64,000 nucleotides of DNA from Hassallia sp050875635 (lineage in GTDB: Bacteria > Cyanobacteriota > Cyanobacteriia > Cyanobacteriales > Nostocaceae): positions 1 through 64,000 of the forward strand of contig NZ_JBPAOH010000018.1 of assembly GCF_050875635.1 (NCBI RefSeq). Reading direction: 5' to 3'. Below are positions 43,360 to 53,273 of the stretch, one piece after another; within the stretch, counting starts at the first letter, position 1; each line of letters begins with the position of its first letter. The notes under the pieces are model-generated. The model was not told the DNA's origin. It did not search any database and saw only the letters and a program-made list of their open reading frames with translations. The translations under genes and the position numbers were made by a program.

Positions 43360-44469
43360 TTATACCTCCCGCATTCCTAGACCAAGTACTATTCCCAATC
43401 CAGGACGTTGCACCAACGGGTATTTTTCCTCGTCAATTTCCAACGACAGCGCACCCACCGGATCGATTTGGGTAGTTGGTAAACTTAATCTTTGGGTGAA
43501 AAAGTCATTTAACTGCCCCAGTCCACCTCCCGAACCTGCCAACATGATTTCTGCTACCTCCAAATTTTCAGCTTGATTGAGGTAAAAATCGATTGAACGG
43601 CGCAGTTCATCTGTTAATTCTCCCAATACTCGCATCATCGCTGCCATACCAGGATTAACGCCAGTAACACCGGTTTTTCCTCCATCCTCCATCGGTGTCG
43701 TCGGAATAATCATTCCCTGCAACAATTCCGTGTCTCGTGATGTCGGTAAATTCATCGCTTTTGACAAAGCATTTTGCATTTGATAAGTGCCTATTGGCAC
43801 TGTGCGCGAAAATTGCGGCACACCGTTAACAACGATCGCTATCTCTGTACTGTCGAATTCGATATCAACTAGCACTGCCGCTTCTTGCGGTCCAAATTGC
43901 CGCAATTTTTCGCGAATTGTCCGAAGTAAAGCAAAACTGCTAATTTCTAAAACATCAACTTGCAATCCCGCTTGCTCAAACGTACTTACGTAAGAATCAG
44001 TAATATCTTTACGGGTGGCAACTAAAAGCACCTCCACTTTTTCAATGCCATCTTCATCTACTTTGTATCCAAGCTTCTGATAATCGACATCAGCTTCTTC
44101 GCGGGGATAAGGCAAATACAAACCGGCTTCGTGGTTAAGCACCATTTCCCGCAGTTCTTTGTCATCTAACTCTGCTGGCACCGGAATCAAACGTACAATT
44201 GATTCTCGTCCCGGTACAGCAGTCGCAACGCGAGAAGCTTTAATTTTACTTTCAGCTAGCGCTTGCTGAATTAATTCCGCCATTGCTGCGGGGTCGGTAA
44301 TTTGACCATCAACAAAAATGCCTTCTGGAACTGACACCGATGTTAAGGAGTCTAATTTTAAGCCTTGACGCTGCTTGCGTAGTTGAGCTATATTCACCCG
44401 CTCAGGAGCAAGTTCTATCCCAACCCCTTTATTTGATTTGCTAAAAAATTTCTGGAAATTTTTAACCAC
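43360..44469 (-). CDS. pilM: Type IV pilus assembly protein PilM
   Basis: This actin-like cytoplasmic protein binds the PilN N-terminus. The ATPase-fold motifs are visible: GVGIELAPERVNIAQL, the ATP-binding VLVDIEFDSTEIAIV, RRSIDFYLNQ and LAGSGGGLGQLNDFF. I place the start at the GTG at 44469 (VKNFQKFFSKSNKG); the open frame to 44529 reads through spacer sequence. It is the first gene of the pil operon and divergent from the sugar-binding protein. Confidence 0.93.
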   Translation of the reverse strand: MVKNFQKFFSKSNKGVGIELAPERVNIAQLRKQRQGLKLDSLTSVSVPEGIFVDGQITDPAAMAELIQQALAESKIKASRVATAVPGRESIVRLIPVPAELDDKELREMVLNHEAGLYLPYPREEADVDYQKLGYKVDEDGIEKVEVLLVATRKDITDSYVSTFEQAGLQVDVLEISSFALLRTIREKLRQFGPQEAAVLVDIEFDSTEIAIVVNGVPQFSRTVPIGTYQMQNALSKAMNLPTSRDTELLQGMIIPTTPMEDGGKTGVTGVNPGMAAMMRVLGELTDELRRSIDFYLNQAENLEVAEIMLAGSGGGLGQLNDFFTQRLSLPTTQIDPVGALSLEIDEEKYPLVQRPGLGIVLGLGMREV

Positions 44470-44507
44470 AGTTTTTCGTGCCGCACTGTTTAATAGAAAA
44501 TTTAATT

Positions 44508-44799
44508 TGGGGAATTGGGCATGGGGCATGGGGCATGGGGCATGGGGTGCTTGGACTAGGAACTAGGGATTAGGGGAAGGGGGAAAAGAATTATTAACAA
44601 TGATGGCAGATGCTTCAACGGAGGGAACCTCAACGCCAGATGCCTCAACGGAACGGCAGTCGCTACAACGCGCTTAACCCGCGCAACGCGCTGCCTCGGA
44701 AACCTCCGCACGGCACTGGCTTTGCAACGCACTGCCAAACCTATGCCCAATGCCCAATGCCCAATGCCCAATGCCCAATGCCCAATGCCCAATGCCCAA
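44508..44799. repeat. Repeat cluster between pilM and the solute-binding gene
   Basis: GGGGCAT copies (44520-44548), a CTTCAACGGAGGGAACC-type interspersed repeat (44610-44720) and eight AATGCCC heptamers (44744-44799) fill this divergent spacer. The pilM and lipoprotein promoters must lie among or beside them. Confidence 0.8.
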
Positions 44800-44814
44800 T
44801 TACCAATTAGTACG

Positions 44815-46116
44815 ATGATTCAAATTCAAAAGTTAAAACGATTGACTGTTTATGTGCTGCTTGGTTTATTAACCAGTTGGATTGTCAGCTGCACAACAGG
44901 TAATGTCGGCACAAGTACAAAACAAGCTTCTTCAGGGGCAAGTATTGAGTTTTGGACAATGCAACTCCAACCTCAATTTACTAACTACTTTCAAAGCTTA
45001 ATTGCGACTTTTCAAACACAAAATCCCGGTATAAAGGTGAACTGGGTTGATGTACCTTGGGCAGCGATGGAGAACAAAATTTTAACAGCTGTCTCCGGGA
45101 AAACGCCACCTGATGTTGTGAACTTAAATCCGGATTTTGCATCTCAACTTGCAGGACGAAATGCCTGGTTGAATTTAGATGCAAAAGTCCCAAACGAAAC
45201 ACGCTCTTCATATCTGCCGAATATATGGAAAGCAAGCACACTTAATGGCAAGAGTTTTGGGATTCCCTGGTATCTCACCACGCGGCTAACTATATATAAC
45301 ACCGCTTTATTAAAACAGTTAAGCATTAATAAAGTACCCAGTACTTACACGGAATTAGCAGTTTTTGCTCAACAAATTAAGGAAAAAACTGGGAAATATG
45401 CTTTTTTTGTGACTTTTGTACCACAAGATTCGGGTGAAGTAATTGAGTCTTTGGTGCAGATGGGGGTAACTTTGGTAGATGCTGAAGGCAAAGCGGCTTT
45501 TAACACTCCCCAAGGGAAAGCGGCGTTTCAATATTGGGTAGACTTGTACAAGAAGAAACTTTTACCACAAGAGGTGTTAACTCAAGGTCATCGTCATGCG
45601 ATCGATTTGTACCAAGCTGGAGAAACGGCAATACTTGCTAGCGGTCCCGAATTTTTAAAGCAGATTGCGATAAATGCGCCGAAAATAGCTGAAGTTTCCG
45701 CAACCGCACCGCAAATCACTGGTGAAACGGGTAAGAAAAATGTCGCTGTGATGAATATAGTTATCCCCCGCGACACTAAGCAACCAGATGCGGCTGTTAA
45801 ATTCGCGCTATTTGTCACTAATGATGAGAATCAGTTAGCGTTTGCGAAAGCGGCAAATGTTCTACCATCGACTACCAAAGCGCTGTCTGACAGCTACTTT
45901 AAAGATGTGCCGGCTAGTGCTTTAACGTTGGAGGTGGCGCGGGCGATGAGTGCGAAAGAGTTGCAACAAGCAGAAATTTTAACTCCGACTTTGAAGGATT
46001 TTAATAAGCTGCAAAAGGCAATTTATGAGAATCTGCAAGCAGCGATGCTGGGTGAGAAAACGGTAGATAAAGCTGTTGAAGATGCAGCGCAGGAGTGGAA
46101 CAGCAGTAGGAGTTAA
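44815..46116 (+). CDS. ABC-type sugar-binding lipoprotein
   Basis: This is a family-1 extracellular solute-binding protein. The signal peptide (LTVYVLLGLLTSWIVSC) ends in the lipobox IVSC, so the mature protein is lipid-anchored. IEFWTMQLQPQF, NPGIKVNWVDVPW, GKTPPDVVNLNPDF and GIPWYLTTRLTIYN follow the fold of maltose/glycerol-phosphate binders; the ligand is unknown. The start is ATG 44815; the open frame from 44722 is only translated heptamer repeat. No permease or ATPase gene is adjacent. Confidence 0.88.
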   Translation: MIQIQKLKRLTVYVLLGLLTSWIVSCTTGNVGTSTKQASSGASIEFWTMQLQPQFTNYFQSLIATFQTQNPGIKVNWVDVPWAAMENKILTAVSGKTPPDVVNLNPDFASQLAGRNAWLNLDAKVPNETRSSYLPNIWKASTLNGKSFGIPWYLTTRLTIYNTALLKQLSINKVPSTYTELAVFAQQIKEKTGKYAFFVTFVPQDSGEVIESLVQMGVTLVDAEGKAAFNTPQGKAAFQYWVDLYKKKLLPQEVLTQGHRHAIDLYQAGETAILASGPEFLKQIAINAPKIAEVSATAPQITGETGKKNVAVMNIVIPRDTKQPDAAVKFALFVTNDENQLAFAKAANVLPSTTKALSDSYFKDVPASALTLEVARAMSAKELQQAEILTPTLKDFNKLQKAIYENLQAAMLGEKTVDKAVEDAAQEWNSSRS

Positions 46117-46227
46117 AAGTTAGGAGTTAGTTGTTGGGTGTTAGTTGTTAGTTGTTAGGAGTTGAAAGTTTACCTTACCTCGTTCCTAGTCTGAGACTGG
46201 GAACGAGAGGACGAGAGGAAAAGAGGG

Positions 46228-47592
46228 TTAGGGTGTCGGCGGCTGGTTAAAGTCTGGGGTATTTCCGGTTGCGAAAAAATGCCCGATGAGATATAATGAG
46301 CCGCACAAAATGACTAAATTATCGGTTGCGCTAAAAGCTGTTTCTAGTGCTGATAATAAATCTGGATAAGTTTGACAATAGCTCAACTCTGGGCAAATTT
46401 CCTGAGCTAGTTTTGCTAATTCGCTTGTATCGGCTGAACTATGATCTGGTACTGGCGTTAAGTATAAACTGTCCTTTGGTCGTAGTAAAGCTTTGAAAAT
46501 CTCCGCGTGTTCTTTGGTGGAAAGCATTCCCATGACCCAATTAACTTTGGGAGTATCCAGACTATCTACATACGCACGTAAAACTTGAGCCGCAGCTGGG
46601 TTATGAGCGCCATCAATTAATAGTTTATGATTTCTCCAGGTTGTCCATTGCATTCGCCCTAGCCATTTAGTTTTGGCGATGCCGTTAATAATGGCTTCTT
46701 GTGATATCTGCCAACCTTTTTGTTGTAAGATTTCTAAAGCAGCGATCGCTAAACTTGAATTAGCTAACTGTATCTGTCCTTCTAAAGGCAATCGATATTT
46801 AATCGATTTTGGATTTGAAGAGTTAGGAACCAGAAGCTTGTCCCCCTTGTCCCCCTTGTCCCCCTTGTCCTCCTTGTCCCCTTGTCCCCTTGTCTCTCCC
46901 GCTTGCTGATACTCTGCCCATCCTGGAGATATTTGACGGGCAGGTTGAGGCGCAATATACGGGCATTGTAATTCTAGAGTACGCGATCGCACGACTTTTT
47001 CTGCATCCGCTGGCAATATTCCCACAACTGCCGGACATCCAGGTTTCAAAATCCCAGCTTTTTCTCTGGCAATCTCGGCGACTGTAGAACCGAGTTGTTG
47101 CCAATGTTCGCGGCTAATGGAAGTGATAATAGTTACCAAAGGCTGCGAGCAAACGTTTGTCGCATCTAAACGTCCTCCCAATCCAACTTCTACTACCGCC
47201 ACATCGACTTGACTTTGTGCAAAATATAACCAAGCTGCTGCGGTAATTACTTCAAACTGAGTTGGTGATTCTTCATCTGGGCTGATTGCCGCTTGAACTT
47301 GCAGTAATAATTGACACAATGTTTCTGAGGCGATCGCTTGTTCATTCAAACAAATGCGTTCCGTCCAATCGACCAAATGCGGTGAAGTATAGCGTCCTGT
47401 GCGATAACCAGCCTCAGTAAGTACCGAGGAAAGATAAGCACAAACAGAACCTTTACCATTTGTACCGGCAACGTGAATTACCGGAACTTGCTGATGGGGG
47501 TTGCCAAGATTTGCCAAAAGTTTGACAATGCGGTCTAATCCCAGATTAACGCCGAAGCGTTGGAAGGGTTGTAGTAATAAGTCAATATTCAC
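46228..47592 (-). CDS. folC: Bifunctional folylpolyglutamate/dihydrofolate synthase
   Basis: FolC adds glutamate to folates (and makes dihydrofolate). The Mur-ligase-like P-loop VAGTNGKGSVCAYL is near residue 41, with VEVGLGGRLDATN, LIDGAHNPAA and a C-terminal ATP-binding domain. Residues about 229-251 (QGDKEDKGDKGDKGDK) come from a CCCCCTTGT repeat inserted in frame between domains, at a place where other FolC proteins have a loop. Otherwise the 454 residues are as expected. Confidence 0.94.
   Translation of the reverse strand: MNIDLLLQPFQRFGVNLGLDRIVKLLANLGNPHQQVPVIHVAGTNGKGSVCAYLSSVLTEAGYRTGRYTSPHLVDWTERICLNEQAIASETLCQLLLQVQAAISPDEESPTQFEVITAAAWLYFAQSQVDVAVVEVGLGGRLDATNVCSQPLVTIITSISREHWQQLGSTVAEIAREKAGILKPGCPAVVGILPADAEKVVRSRTLELQCPYIAPQPARQISPGWAEYQQAGETRGQGDKEDKGDKGDKGDKLLVPNSSNPKSIKYRLPLEGQIQLANSSLAIAALEILQQKGWQISQEAIINGIAKTKWLGRMQWTTWRNHKLLIDGAHNPAAAQVLRAYVDSLDTPKVNWVMGMLSTKEHAEIFKALLRPKDSLYLTPVPDHSSADTSELAKLAQEICPELSYCQTYPDLLSALETAFSATDNLVILCGSLYLIGHFFATGNTPDFNQPPTP
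46839..46905. repeat. CCCCCTTGT low-complexity insert inside folC
   Basis: Seven irregular TGTCCCCCT/TGTCCCCT units in phase with the reading frame. Confidence 0.9.
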
Positions 47593-47640
47593 AAATAGTT
47601 AGTCGTTATTGGTTAGTGGTTATTTGTAACAAATAACTGT

Positions 47641-47732
47641 AGGACTTACGCAAAAATAATTGTAAGGCACATTATTTTGTAGCGGTAATTCATGAATTAC
47701 CGCTACTTACGACGTTGAATTGCGTAAGTCCT
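47641..47732. mobile_element. 92-bp MITE with AGGACTTACGCAA ends
   Basis: The left end AGGACTTACGCAA and right end TTGCGTAAGTCCT are perfect inverted repeats. The centre holds AGCGGTAATTCATGAATTAC and its complement. The ends are shared with the 161-bp element at 29194. Confidence 0.85.
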
Positions 47733-47770
47733 CAACCACTAGCTACTAACCACTAACAACCACGTCGAGT

Positions 47771-47890
47771 TTAAGCTTCTCTGTTGAAAAAGCCTTGAAC
47801 TTGTCTTAAAGCAGCAGCACCGATGTTGAACACTGCCCAACCAGCAGCAATAGCAATTGGTGCTAAAACGATCACAACACGCATGTCCAT
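47771..47890 (-). CDS. psbY: Photosystem II protein Y
   Basis: This 39-residue reading frame gives one transmembrane helix, VVIVLAPIAIAAGWAVFNIG, followed by AALRQVQGFF. This matches PsbY, a small peripheral subunit of photosystem II near cytochrome b559. A GAGGG site lies about 11 bases before the ATG at 47890. The gene lies between folC with its MITE and the carbonic-anhydrase-like gene, and is probably monocistronic. Confidence 0.93.
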   Translation of the reverse strand: MDMRVVIVLAPIAIAAGWAVFNIGAAALRQVQGFFNREA

Positions 47891-48199
47891 ATTTAGAATC
47901 CCTCTGTTAAGTAGAAATTAAAGTTTTGTCAACTCTTCTCATTTTTATTGTTAGCCGAAGTGGGAAATTTTTCCAGACCCATTTGTAAAGAATGTTTACA
48001 AATTTATTATTAGGGGAATGGGGAATGGGTAATGGAGGAGTGGAGGAGTGGAGGAGTGGAGGAGTGGGGGAGAGAGTATTAAATTTTGAATTCTCCTTTT
48101 CCCCTTGTCCCCCCCTCTCCCCATCCCCCCCTCTCAAGAACTCTCCCCATCTCCCCATCCCCCCCTCTCCCCATCTCTCAATGCCCCATGCCCATTGCC
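47891..48199. other. psbY upstream region with low-complexity repeats
   Basis: The first 110 bp (47891-48000) are AT-rich and should hold the psbY promoter. From 48010 to 48199 there are GGAGGAGTGGAGGAGTGG repeats and CCCCATC/CCCCCTCTC tracts and no gene. Confidence 0.7.
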
Positions 48200-48733
48200 C
48201 TATGCCCTATACCCCGTAAAACCGATATCAGTGCCTTTCCCAGCATGAACCAAAGCTAACTTTTGGTAACGTTGAGCGTGTTCGATAAGTTCAGCTGCTT
48301 CGTCGTGGGTGACTTGGCGTAACACTTTCCCCGGAACGCCAGTTACCAGAGATAAAGGAGGTACATTTTTAGTTACCACCGCACCAGCACCAATAATGCT
48401 ACCAGCGCCTACACGCACTTTGTTTAAAATAATTGCGCCAATTCCAATTAAGCAGCCACGTTCAATGTAAGCAGAATGTATCACAGCACGATGCCCTACG
48501 GTGACATAATCTTCTAAAATTGTCGGAAAGCCCGGATCGCCGTGTAGAATTGCTCCATCCTGAATATTGGTGCATTCGCCAATTTCAATGCTTTCCACAT
48601 CTCCCCTAACTACAGCTTGATACCAAATGCTCGCTCCAGCGGCTATGTTTACCGAACCCATAACCACAGCATTAGCTGCAACGAAGGCAGCTTGAGAAAT
48701 ATCAGGAGAAGACCAGTAAGAAGCGGTAGACAC
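48200..48733 (-). CDS. Gamma-carbonic-anhydrase-like hexapeptide protein
   Basis: The left-handed beta-helix pattern is clear (AFVAANAVVMGSVNIAAGAS, IWYQAVVRGDVESIEIG, GAILHGDPG). The zinc histidines are plausible at LHGD, VGHRAVIH (two), as in gamma-carbonic anhydrases and the CcmM N-terminal domain. I chose the GTG at 48733 (177 residues); the frame to 48778 lacks an ATG. Activity cannot be decided from sequence. Confidence 0.85.
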   Translation of the reverse strand: MSTASYWSSPDISQAAFVAANAVVMGSVNIAAGASIWYQAVVRGDVESIEIGECTNIQDGAILHGDPGFPTILEDYVTVGHRAVIHSAYIERGCLIGIGAIILNKVRVGAGSIIGAGAVVTKNVPPLSLVTGVPGKVLRQVTHDEAAELIEHAQRYQKLALVHAGKGTDIGFTGYRA

Positions 48734-48971
48734 GATAGAATATGAATATGGTACCCAGGAACACTGGAAAAACTCCAACCTTGGAAGTTGGTTGCATTCA
48801 ACAGGATATCACGGTGTTAAGCCTTGATGTTCAGAGGATACGCTTTGTGGAAACCGACAGCGCAACGAAATCTCTGTGCAACAATAACTAATTAGCCCAA
48901 GGAGGCGGAGTAGAAGTGTAAACTAAAACCAATTTTGCGGGTGAAAACAAAAGTATGTTTGTACGCACTTC

Positions 48972-49484
48972 ATGATGAATCCAGGCTTGCAGTACCCAAT
49001 ATTTGGTCCAGAAATCCAGTGTCCCCACTGCCGTCAAACAATTCCGGCACTGACACTAACTGACACATATCTATGTCCTCGGCATGGCGCTTTTGAAGCG
49101 AATCCGAAAGATGGTGAATTGATTCATCTTCAGTCCGGGCGTCATTGGCGAAGATGGAATAATGAATGGTATCGGCAACATACGCATCCCGATGGCATTC
49201 GCTTTGAAATTCACGAAGCGCTAGACAAGCTGTATACTCAAGGATACCGAGCAACAAAAGTGATTATTGCCAAACGGTATCAAGAATTGATGAGTGGCTA
49301 TTTGGAACGCAGCACACCTTGGCGTTCTGGTCAAAGCGAGACAACATCAGCGCGACTTTACGGCTTACCAGTAGAGTTTAGTCCGGATTCCGCAGAAGAA
49401 GGCTGCTGGGAAGTGATAAATTTTGATTTAGAAAAAGAGCCGGGTGTGCCTGTACGCTATCCTTATTTTCGGTTGTTTGAGTAA
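48972..49484 (+). CDS. TIGR02652 family protein
   Basis: This 170-residue cyanobacterial protein has a probable zinc-ribbon: IQCPHCRQTIP and TYLCPRHGAF near residues 16-42. Conserved stretches RHWRRWNNEWYRQHTHPDGI and the Tyr/Arg-rich middle match TIGR02652 as I remember it. No function has been assigned. It is divergent from the gamma-carbonic-anhydrase gene. Confidence 0.8.
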   Translation: MMNPGLQYPIFGPEIQCPHCRQTIPALTLTDTYLCPRHGAFEANPKDGELIHLQSGRHWRRWNNEWYRQHTHPDGIRFEIHEALDKLYTQGYRATKVIIAKRYQELMSGYLERSTPWRSGQSETTSARLYGLPVEFSPDSAEEGCWEVINFDLEKEPGVPVRYPYFRLFE

Positions 49485-49486
49485 AG

Positions 49487-49624
49487 TTAGGAGAACAAAG
49501 TTAGGAGTTAAAAGTTAAAAGTTAAAAGTGAGGAGTTGGGAGTTGCTAGTTGCTATAAATAATTCATAACTCATAACTCATAACTTATAATTAATAACTC
49601 ATAACTCCTAACTCCTAACTATCA
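49487..49624. repeat. TTAGGAGTT / ATAACTC short direct repeats
   Basis: GTTAAAAGTTAAAAG copies on the left and ATAACTCATAACTC copies on the right are partly complementary and fill the spacer up to the VOC gene. Confidence 0.7.
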
Positions 49625-49626
49625 AG

Positions 49627-50061
49627 ATGCATCACGCTTCTATTCGTACCGCGAATATCCATCGAGCGATCGCTTTTTACGAACACTTGGGGTTTACAGT
49701 CACAGAACGCTTCACTACAGGCTATACTCTGGCTTGCTGGATGGAAGGATTAGGCGGCAGAATAGAGCTTATCCAAATTCCCGAACCTAAAAAAGCCCCG
49801 GATGCATTCGCAGATGAACATTATGTGGGATATTATCATCTGTCATTTGATTTAACACAAATAACGGCAGATTTACCTAGTTGGTTAACAAATCTAAAAG
49901 AACGTATGGCGATCGCCTCACAATCTCAAGGTGAACAATCGCAACCGTTGGTAGTGCTTTTAGAACCAACACAGCAGCAAATAGGATCGCGTATTTACGA
50001 AGTTGCTTTTATTGCCGATGCTGACGGATTACCCCTCGAATTTATACGGATTTTATCATAA
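49627..50061 (+). CDS. VOC-family (glyoxalase-like) protein
   Basis: The two beta-alpha-beta-beta-beta units of the vicinal-oxygen-chelate fold are seen: ASIRTANIHRAIAFYEHLGF, then YEVAFIADADGLPLEFIRI. Metal ligands are plausible at His3, Glu in RIELIQ and Glu in LEFI. At 144 residues it is a single-domain member; substrate unknown. Confidence 0.85.
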   Translation: MHHASIRTANIHRAIAFYEHLGFTVTERFTTGYTLACWMEGLGGRIELIQIPEPKKAPDAFADEHYVGYYHLSFDLTQITADLPSWLTNLKERMAIASQSQGEQSQPLVVLLEPTQQQIGSRIYEVAFIADADGLPLEFIRILS

Positions 50062-50211
50062 ATCGGCGAATAGTAGCCTCTACTTTCCATTAACTCTAAA
50101 ATAATCTTTCTCTGTAGTGTTGCCTACGCAATAACTTATAGAAAAAGATTAAACTATTATGATTACAAAAAAAATTTGTAATCGTATTTACAGAGAAAGT
50201 TTACAAAATTA

Positions 50212-53049
50212 ATGCCAGTATTTTCCACATTGCGTAAGTATCGTTATTTGTTATTAATGTTGAGCGTCTGGCTGATTGCGGTGTTGTTTCTCAGTCATAA
50301 ACCTGCTGATAGTAAGCTTATGGTTGCTTACAACCAGGTAAATACTCAGAAAACATTTGTAGCAAAAAAGCCAACATCCCGAACAGTGACAGAAAACGTC
50401 AACAAAACGGTGCTGGGAAATGGTCTGACTGTCCTCACAAAAGAAGTGCATACTGCGCCAGTTGTAACTGTGCAAGTGTGGTATAAAGTCGGCTCGCGCA
50501 ATGAAGAACCCAGAGTGAATGGCATTGCCCACCAGTTAGAACACATGATGTTTAAAGGCACTCGCAATCGGACGATTCAATTTGGACGATTGTTTAGTGC
50601 TTTGGGTAGCGACTCGAATGCTTTCACTAGCTACGATCAAACAGCATATTATGGAACTTTAGAACGAGAAAAGCTCAAAGCCCTTTTAGTGCTAGAAGCA
50701 GACAGAATGCAAAACTCTCTGATTGATGCCGAACAGTTAGCGAGTGAAAAACAAGTAGTAATTTCCGAGTTGCAAGGTTACGAAAATAGTCCTGATTACC
50801 GCCTAAACCGCGCCGTAATGCAAGCAGCGTTTCCCCAGAGTCCTTACGGGTTGCCTGTGGGTGGTACCAAAGCCGATGTCGAGAAATTTCAAGTTGAGCA
50901 AGTACGTAAGTATTACCGTAACTTCTACACTCCCAACAACGCTGTTTTGGTGATTGTCGGAGATTTTGACACCGCAAAAACCCTCAAAGCAGTACAAGAA
51001 ATATTCGGGAAAATCCCCAACACTCAACACTCAACAGTCAAAATTCCCCCCCTCTCCCCCTCTCCCCCCCTTCCCCCCTCCCCCACTCCCATCGTCTTGC
51101 GAGAACCGGGATCGGCGGGGTTGTTACAAGCAGTCTACCCACTGCCGCAGGTGAATCATCCGGATGTGCCAGCGTTGTCAGTGATGGATTACATCTTGAC
51201 AGAAGGGCGGAATTCTCGGTTTTATCAGGCATTAGTCGAATCAGGTTTGGCTAGTGATGTTAGTGCTTCTGTTGCTAGCTTGCTCTCTTCTGGCTGGTAT
51301 AAGATATCGGTGACAGCAGCACCTCATCAAGATTTGCGGAAGATTGACTCAGTACTAAATAGTGAAATCGGTAAGCTGGCTTTTGGGGTGACTTCAAAAG
51401 AAGTAAAACGAGCCAAGACGCAGTTAGAAGCTTCTGTAATTTTGAGTAACCGTGATATCACCAATCAAGCGATGCAACTGGCTAATGATGAGCTAACTAC
51501 TGGTGATTATCTCTACACAGAACGCTATTTAGAAGCGGTTCGCGAAGTCACTGAGGCGGATGTTAAGCGTGTGGTGAATAAATATCTTCAACAAAAAGCA
51601 CGCACGGTAGGCTTTTTTGAACCAACTCAGAAACAGGTTAAAGGAAATGGTGGCAAAGCAAATTCTGTACAAACTACAGAAAATTTTACTACCTTAGCAC
51701 CTGTAGCCCCGGCTGAGGTGATGAAATATTTACCAGCTGTGGATTCGACTACAGACACTGTTGAGAAAACTTCAATAGAAAAAGCAACGCTAGCATTACC
51801 ACAAGAATTTACATTTGGCAACGGTTTGCGAGTATTGCTGTTGCCGGATAAAAGTACTCCCACGGTGACGTTGAGTGGTTATCTCAAAGCTGGGGCAGAA
51901 TTTGATCCAGAGGATAAAGCAGGATTGGCATCTCTTGTAGCAGACAACTTGATGAATGGTACAAAAAGCAAGGATGTTTTAACTCTTGCCCAAACCTTGG
52001 AAGAACGCGGAGCAAATCTGGATTTGGAAACGTTTCGCGAAGGTGTGCGAATTCAGGGTAATAGTTTAGCCGCAGATTTGCCTGTTTTGATTGAGACTTT
52101 AGCTGATGCTGTCAAAAATGCGACTTTTCCTGTTAAAGAGTTGGAATTGACTCGCCAACAAGCTTTGAATGCTTTGGAAGTGGAATTAGATGACCCAAAT
52201 GAAGTAGCAGAAAGAACATTTGTCCAATCTATTTATCCGAAAAATCATCCTTCACACACCTTTCCCACTGAAAAGAGTTTGCAGAAAATTAGCCGTGAAG
52301 ATGTGCTTAATTTCAAAGCAAAACATTATCGTCCAGATACAACAGTGTTAGTGTTGGTGGGAGATTTTGAACCGGCGAAAGTGCGATCGCATCTTCAAAC
52401 TCAGTTTAGTGATTGGCTTTTTAGCGGTAAACCACCAAAATTAAAATATCCGGCTGTATCTATACCAGAAAATGTAGTCCGTGTCAATTCAGTGCTTCCT
52501 GGTAAAGCACAAGCGATTACTTATATGGGTTACATAGGTATAAACCGTCAAGATCCAAGATTTTATGCGGCTTTAATATTGAATCAGATTTTGGGTGGCG
52601 ATACACTTTCGAGTAGACTGGGTGCAGAAGTACGCGATCGCCTAGGTCTGACTTATGGAATTTATAGCTACTTCCAAGCTGGGAAAAATATAGGCACATT
52701 TTTGATAGAAATGCAAACCAGCCCAGAAGATGCAAGTAAAGCGATCGCTAGCACCCGCAATCTGCTACAACAACTGCATACTCATGGTGTCAGCACCCAA
52801 GAAGTAGAGACAGCCAAACGCACCTTAATCAGCAACTACACCGTAACTCTTGCAAACCCACAGGAATTAACTAAAAAAATTCTCATGAACGAAGTCTACG
52901 GGTTGGATGAAATGGAATTACGTTCTTTTACCCAAAAAATCCAGACAGTCAATCTTGCCCAAGTAAATCTTGCTGCTCGTGAATTACTTCATCCAGATAA
53001 AATTGTAGTAGTCACAGCAGGTCCGGCTGTCTTAGCACATAGTAGTTAG
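50212..53049 (+). CDS. M16 family zinc peptidase, two-domain (pitrilysin type)
   Basis: An N-terminal hydrophobic anchor or signal (LLLMLSVWLIAVLFL) is followed by two M16 halves. The N half has the inverted zinc motif HQLEH (His107, Glu110, His111) and the downstream Glu region EKQVVISELQGY. The C half (from about residue 535: FTFGNGLRVLLLP) lacks HxxEH and is the inactive partner. Residues about 276-294 (PPLSPSPPLPPSPTP) are a low-complexity insert from a CCCCTCTCC tract. I infer a periplasmic peptidase that removes peptides or signal fragments. Its neighbours (VOC and map) do not explain its job. Confidence 0.92.
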   Translation: MPVFSTLRKYRYLLLMLSVWLIAVLFLSHKPADSKLMVAYNQVNTQKTFVAKKPTSRTVTENVNKTVLGNGLTVLTKEVHTAPVVTVQVWYKVGSRNEEPRVNGIAHQLEHMMFKGTRNRTIQFGRLFSALGSDSNAFTSYDQTAYYGTLEREKLKALLVLEADRMQNSLIDAEQLASEKQVVISELQGYENSPDYRLNRAVMQAAFPQSPYGLPVGGTKADVEKFQVEQVRKYYRNFYTPNNAVLVIVGDFDTAKTLKAVQEIFGKIPNTQHSTVKIPPLSPSPPLPPSPTPIVLREPGSAGLLQAVYPLPQVNHPDVPALSVMDYILTEGRNSRFYQALVESGLASDVSASVASLLSSGWYKISVTAAPHQDLRKIDSVLNSEIGKLAFGVTSKEVKRAKTQLEASVILSNRDITNQAMQLANDELTTGDYLYTERYLEAVREVTEADVKRVVNKYLQQKARTVGFFEPTQKQVKGNGGKANSVQTTENFTTLAPVAPAEVMKYLPAVDSTTDTVEKTSIEKATLALPQEFTFGNGLRVLLLPDKSTPTVTLSGYLKAGAEFDPEDKAGLASLVADNLMNGTKSKDVLTLAQTLEERGANLDLETFREGVRIQGNSLAADLPVLIETLADAVKNATFPVKELELTRQQALNALEVELDDPNEVAERTFVQSIYPKNHPSHTFPTEKSLQKISREDVLNFKAKHYRPDTTVLVLVGDFEPAKVRSHLQTQFSDWLFSGKPPKLKYPAVSIPENVVRVNSVLPGKAQAITYMGYIGINRQDPRFYAALILNQILGGDTLSSRLGAEVRDRLGLTYGIYSYFQAGKNIGTFLIEMQTSPEDASKAIASTRNLLQQLHTHGVSTQEVETAKRTLISNYTVTLANPQELTKKILMNEVYGLDEMELRSFTQKIQTVNLAQVNLAARELLHPDKIVVVTAGPAVLAHSS

Positions 53050-53050
53050 T

Positions 53051-53183
53051 GGATGGTGGATGGTGGGGCATGGGGCATCGTCCAAGTGGGCATCGTCCAA
53101 GTGGGCATGGAAAAAATCTCCCATTGCCCATTGCCCATTGCCCATTGCCCAACAACCAACAACCAACAACCAACAACCAAATA
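53051..53183. repeat. Heptamer and ACCAACA repeats downstream of the M16 gene
   Basis: Contains GGGGCAT and GGGCATCGTCCAAGT duplicates (53065-53106), four ATTGCCC units (53121-53150) and five CAACCAA units (53151-53180). Confidence 0.85.
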
Positions 53184-53273
53184 AGCTAACTTAAATATAG
53201 ATATTGTTTCTCAACTAATCTAAAAAAATCATTGACTTCATAGCGGCAAGGCGCAAATAATTATTAATATCCC

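Noticed and set aside
44722..44814. Longer N-terminus of the sugar-binding protein
   Set aside because: The extension is translated AATGCCC repeat (PNAQCPM); ATG 44815 begins a normal lipoprotein signal peptide.
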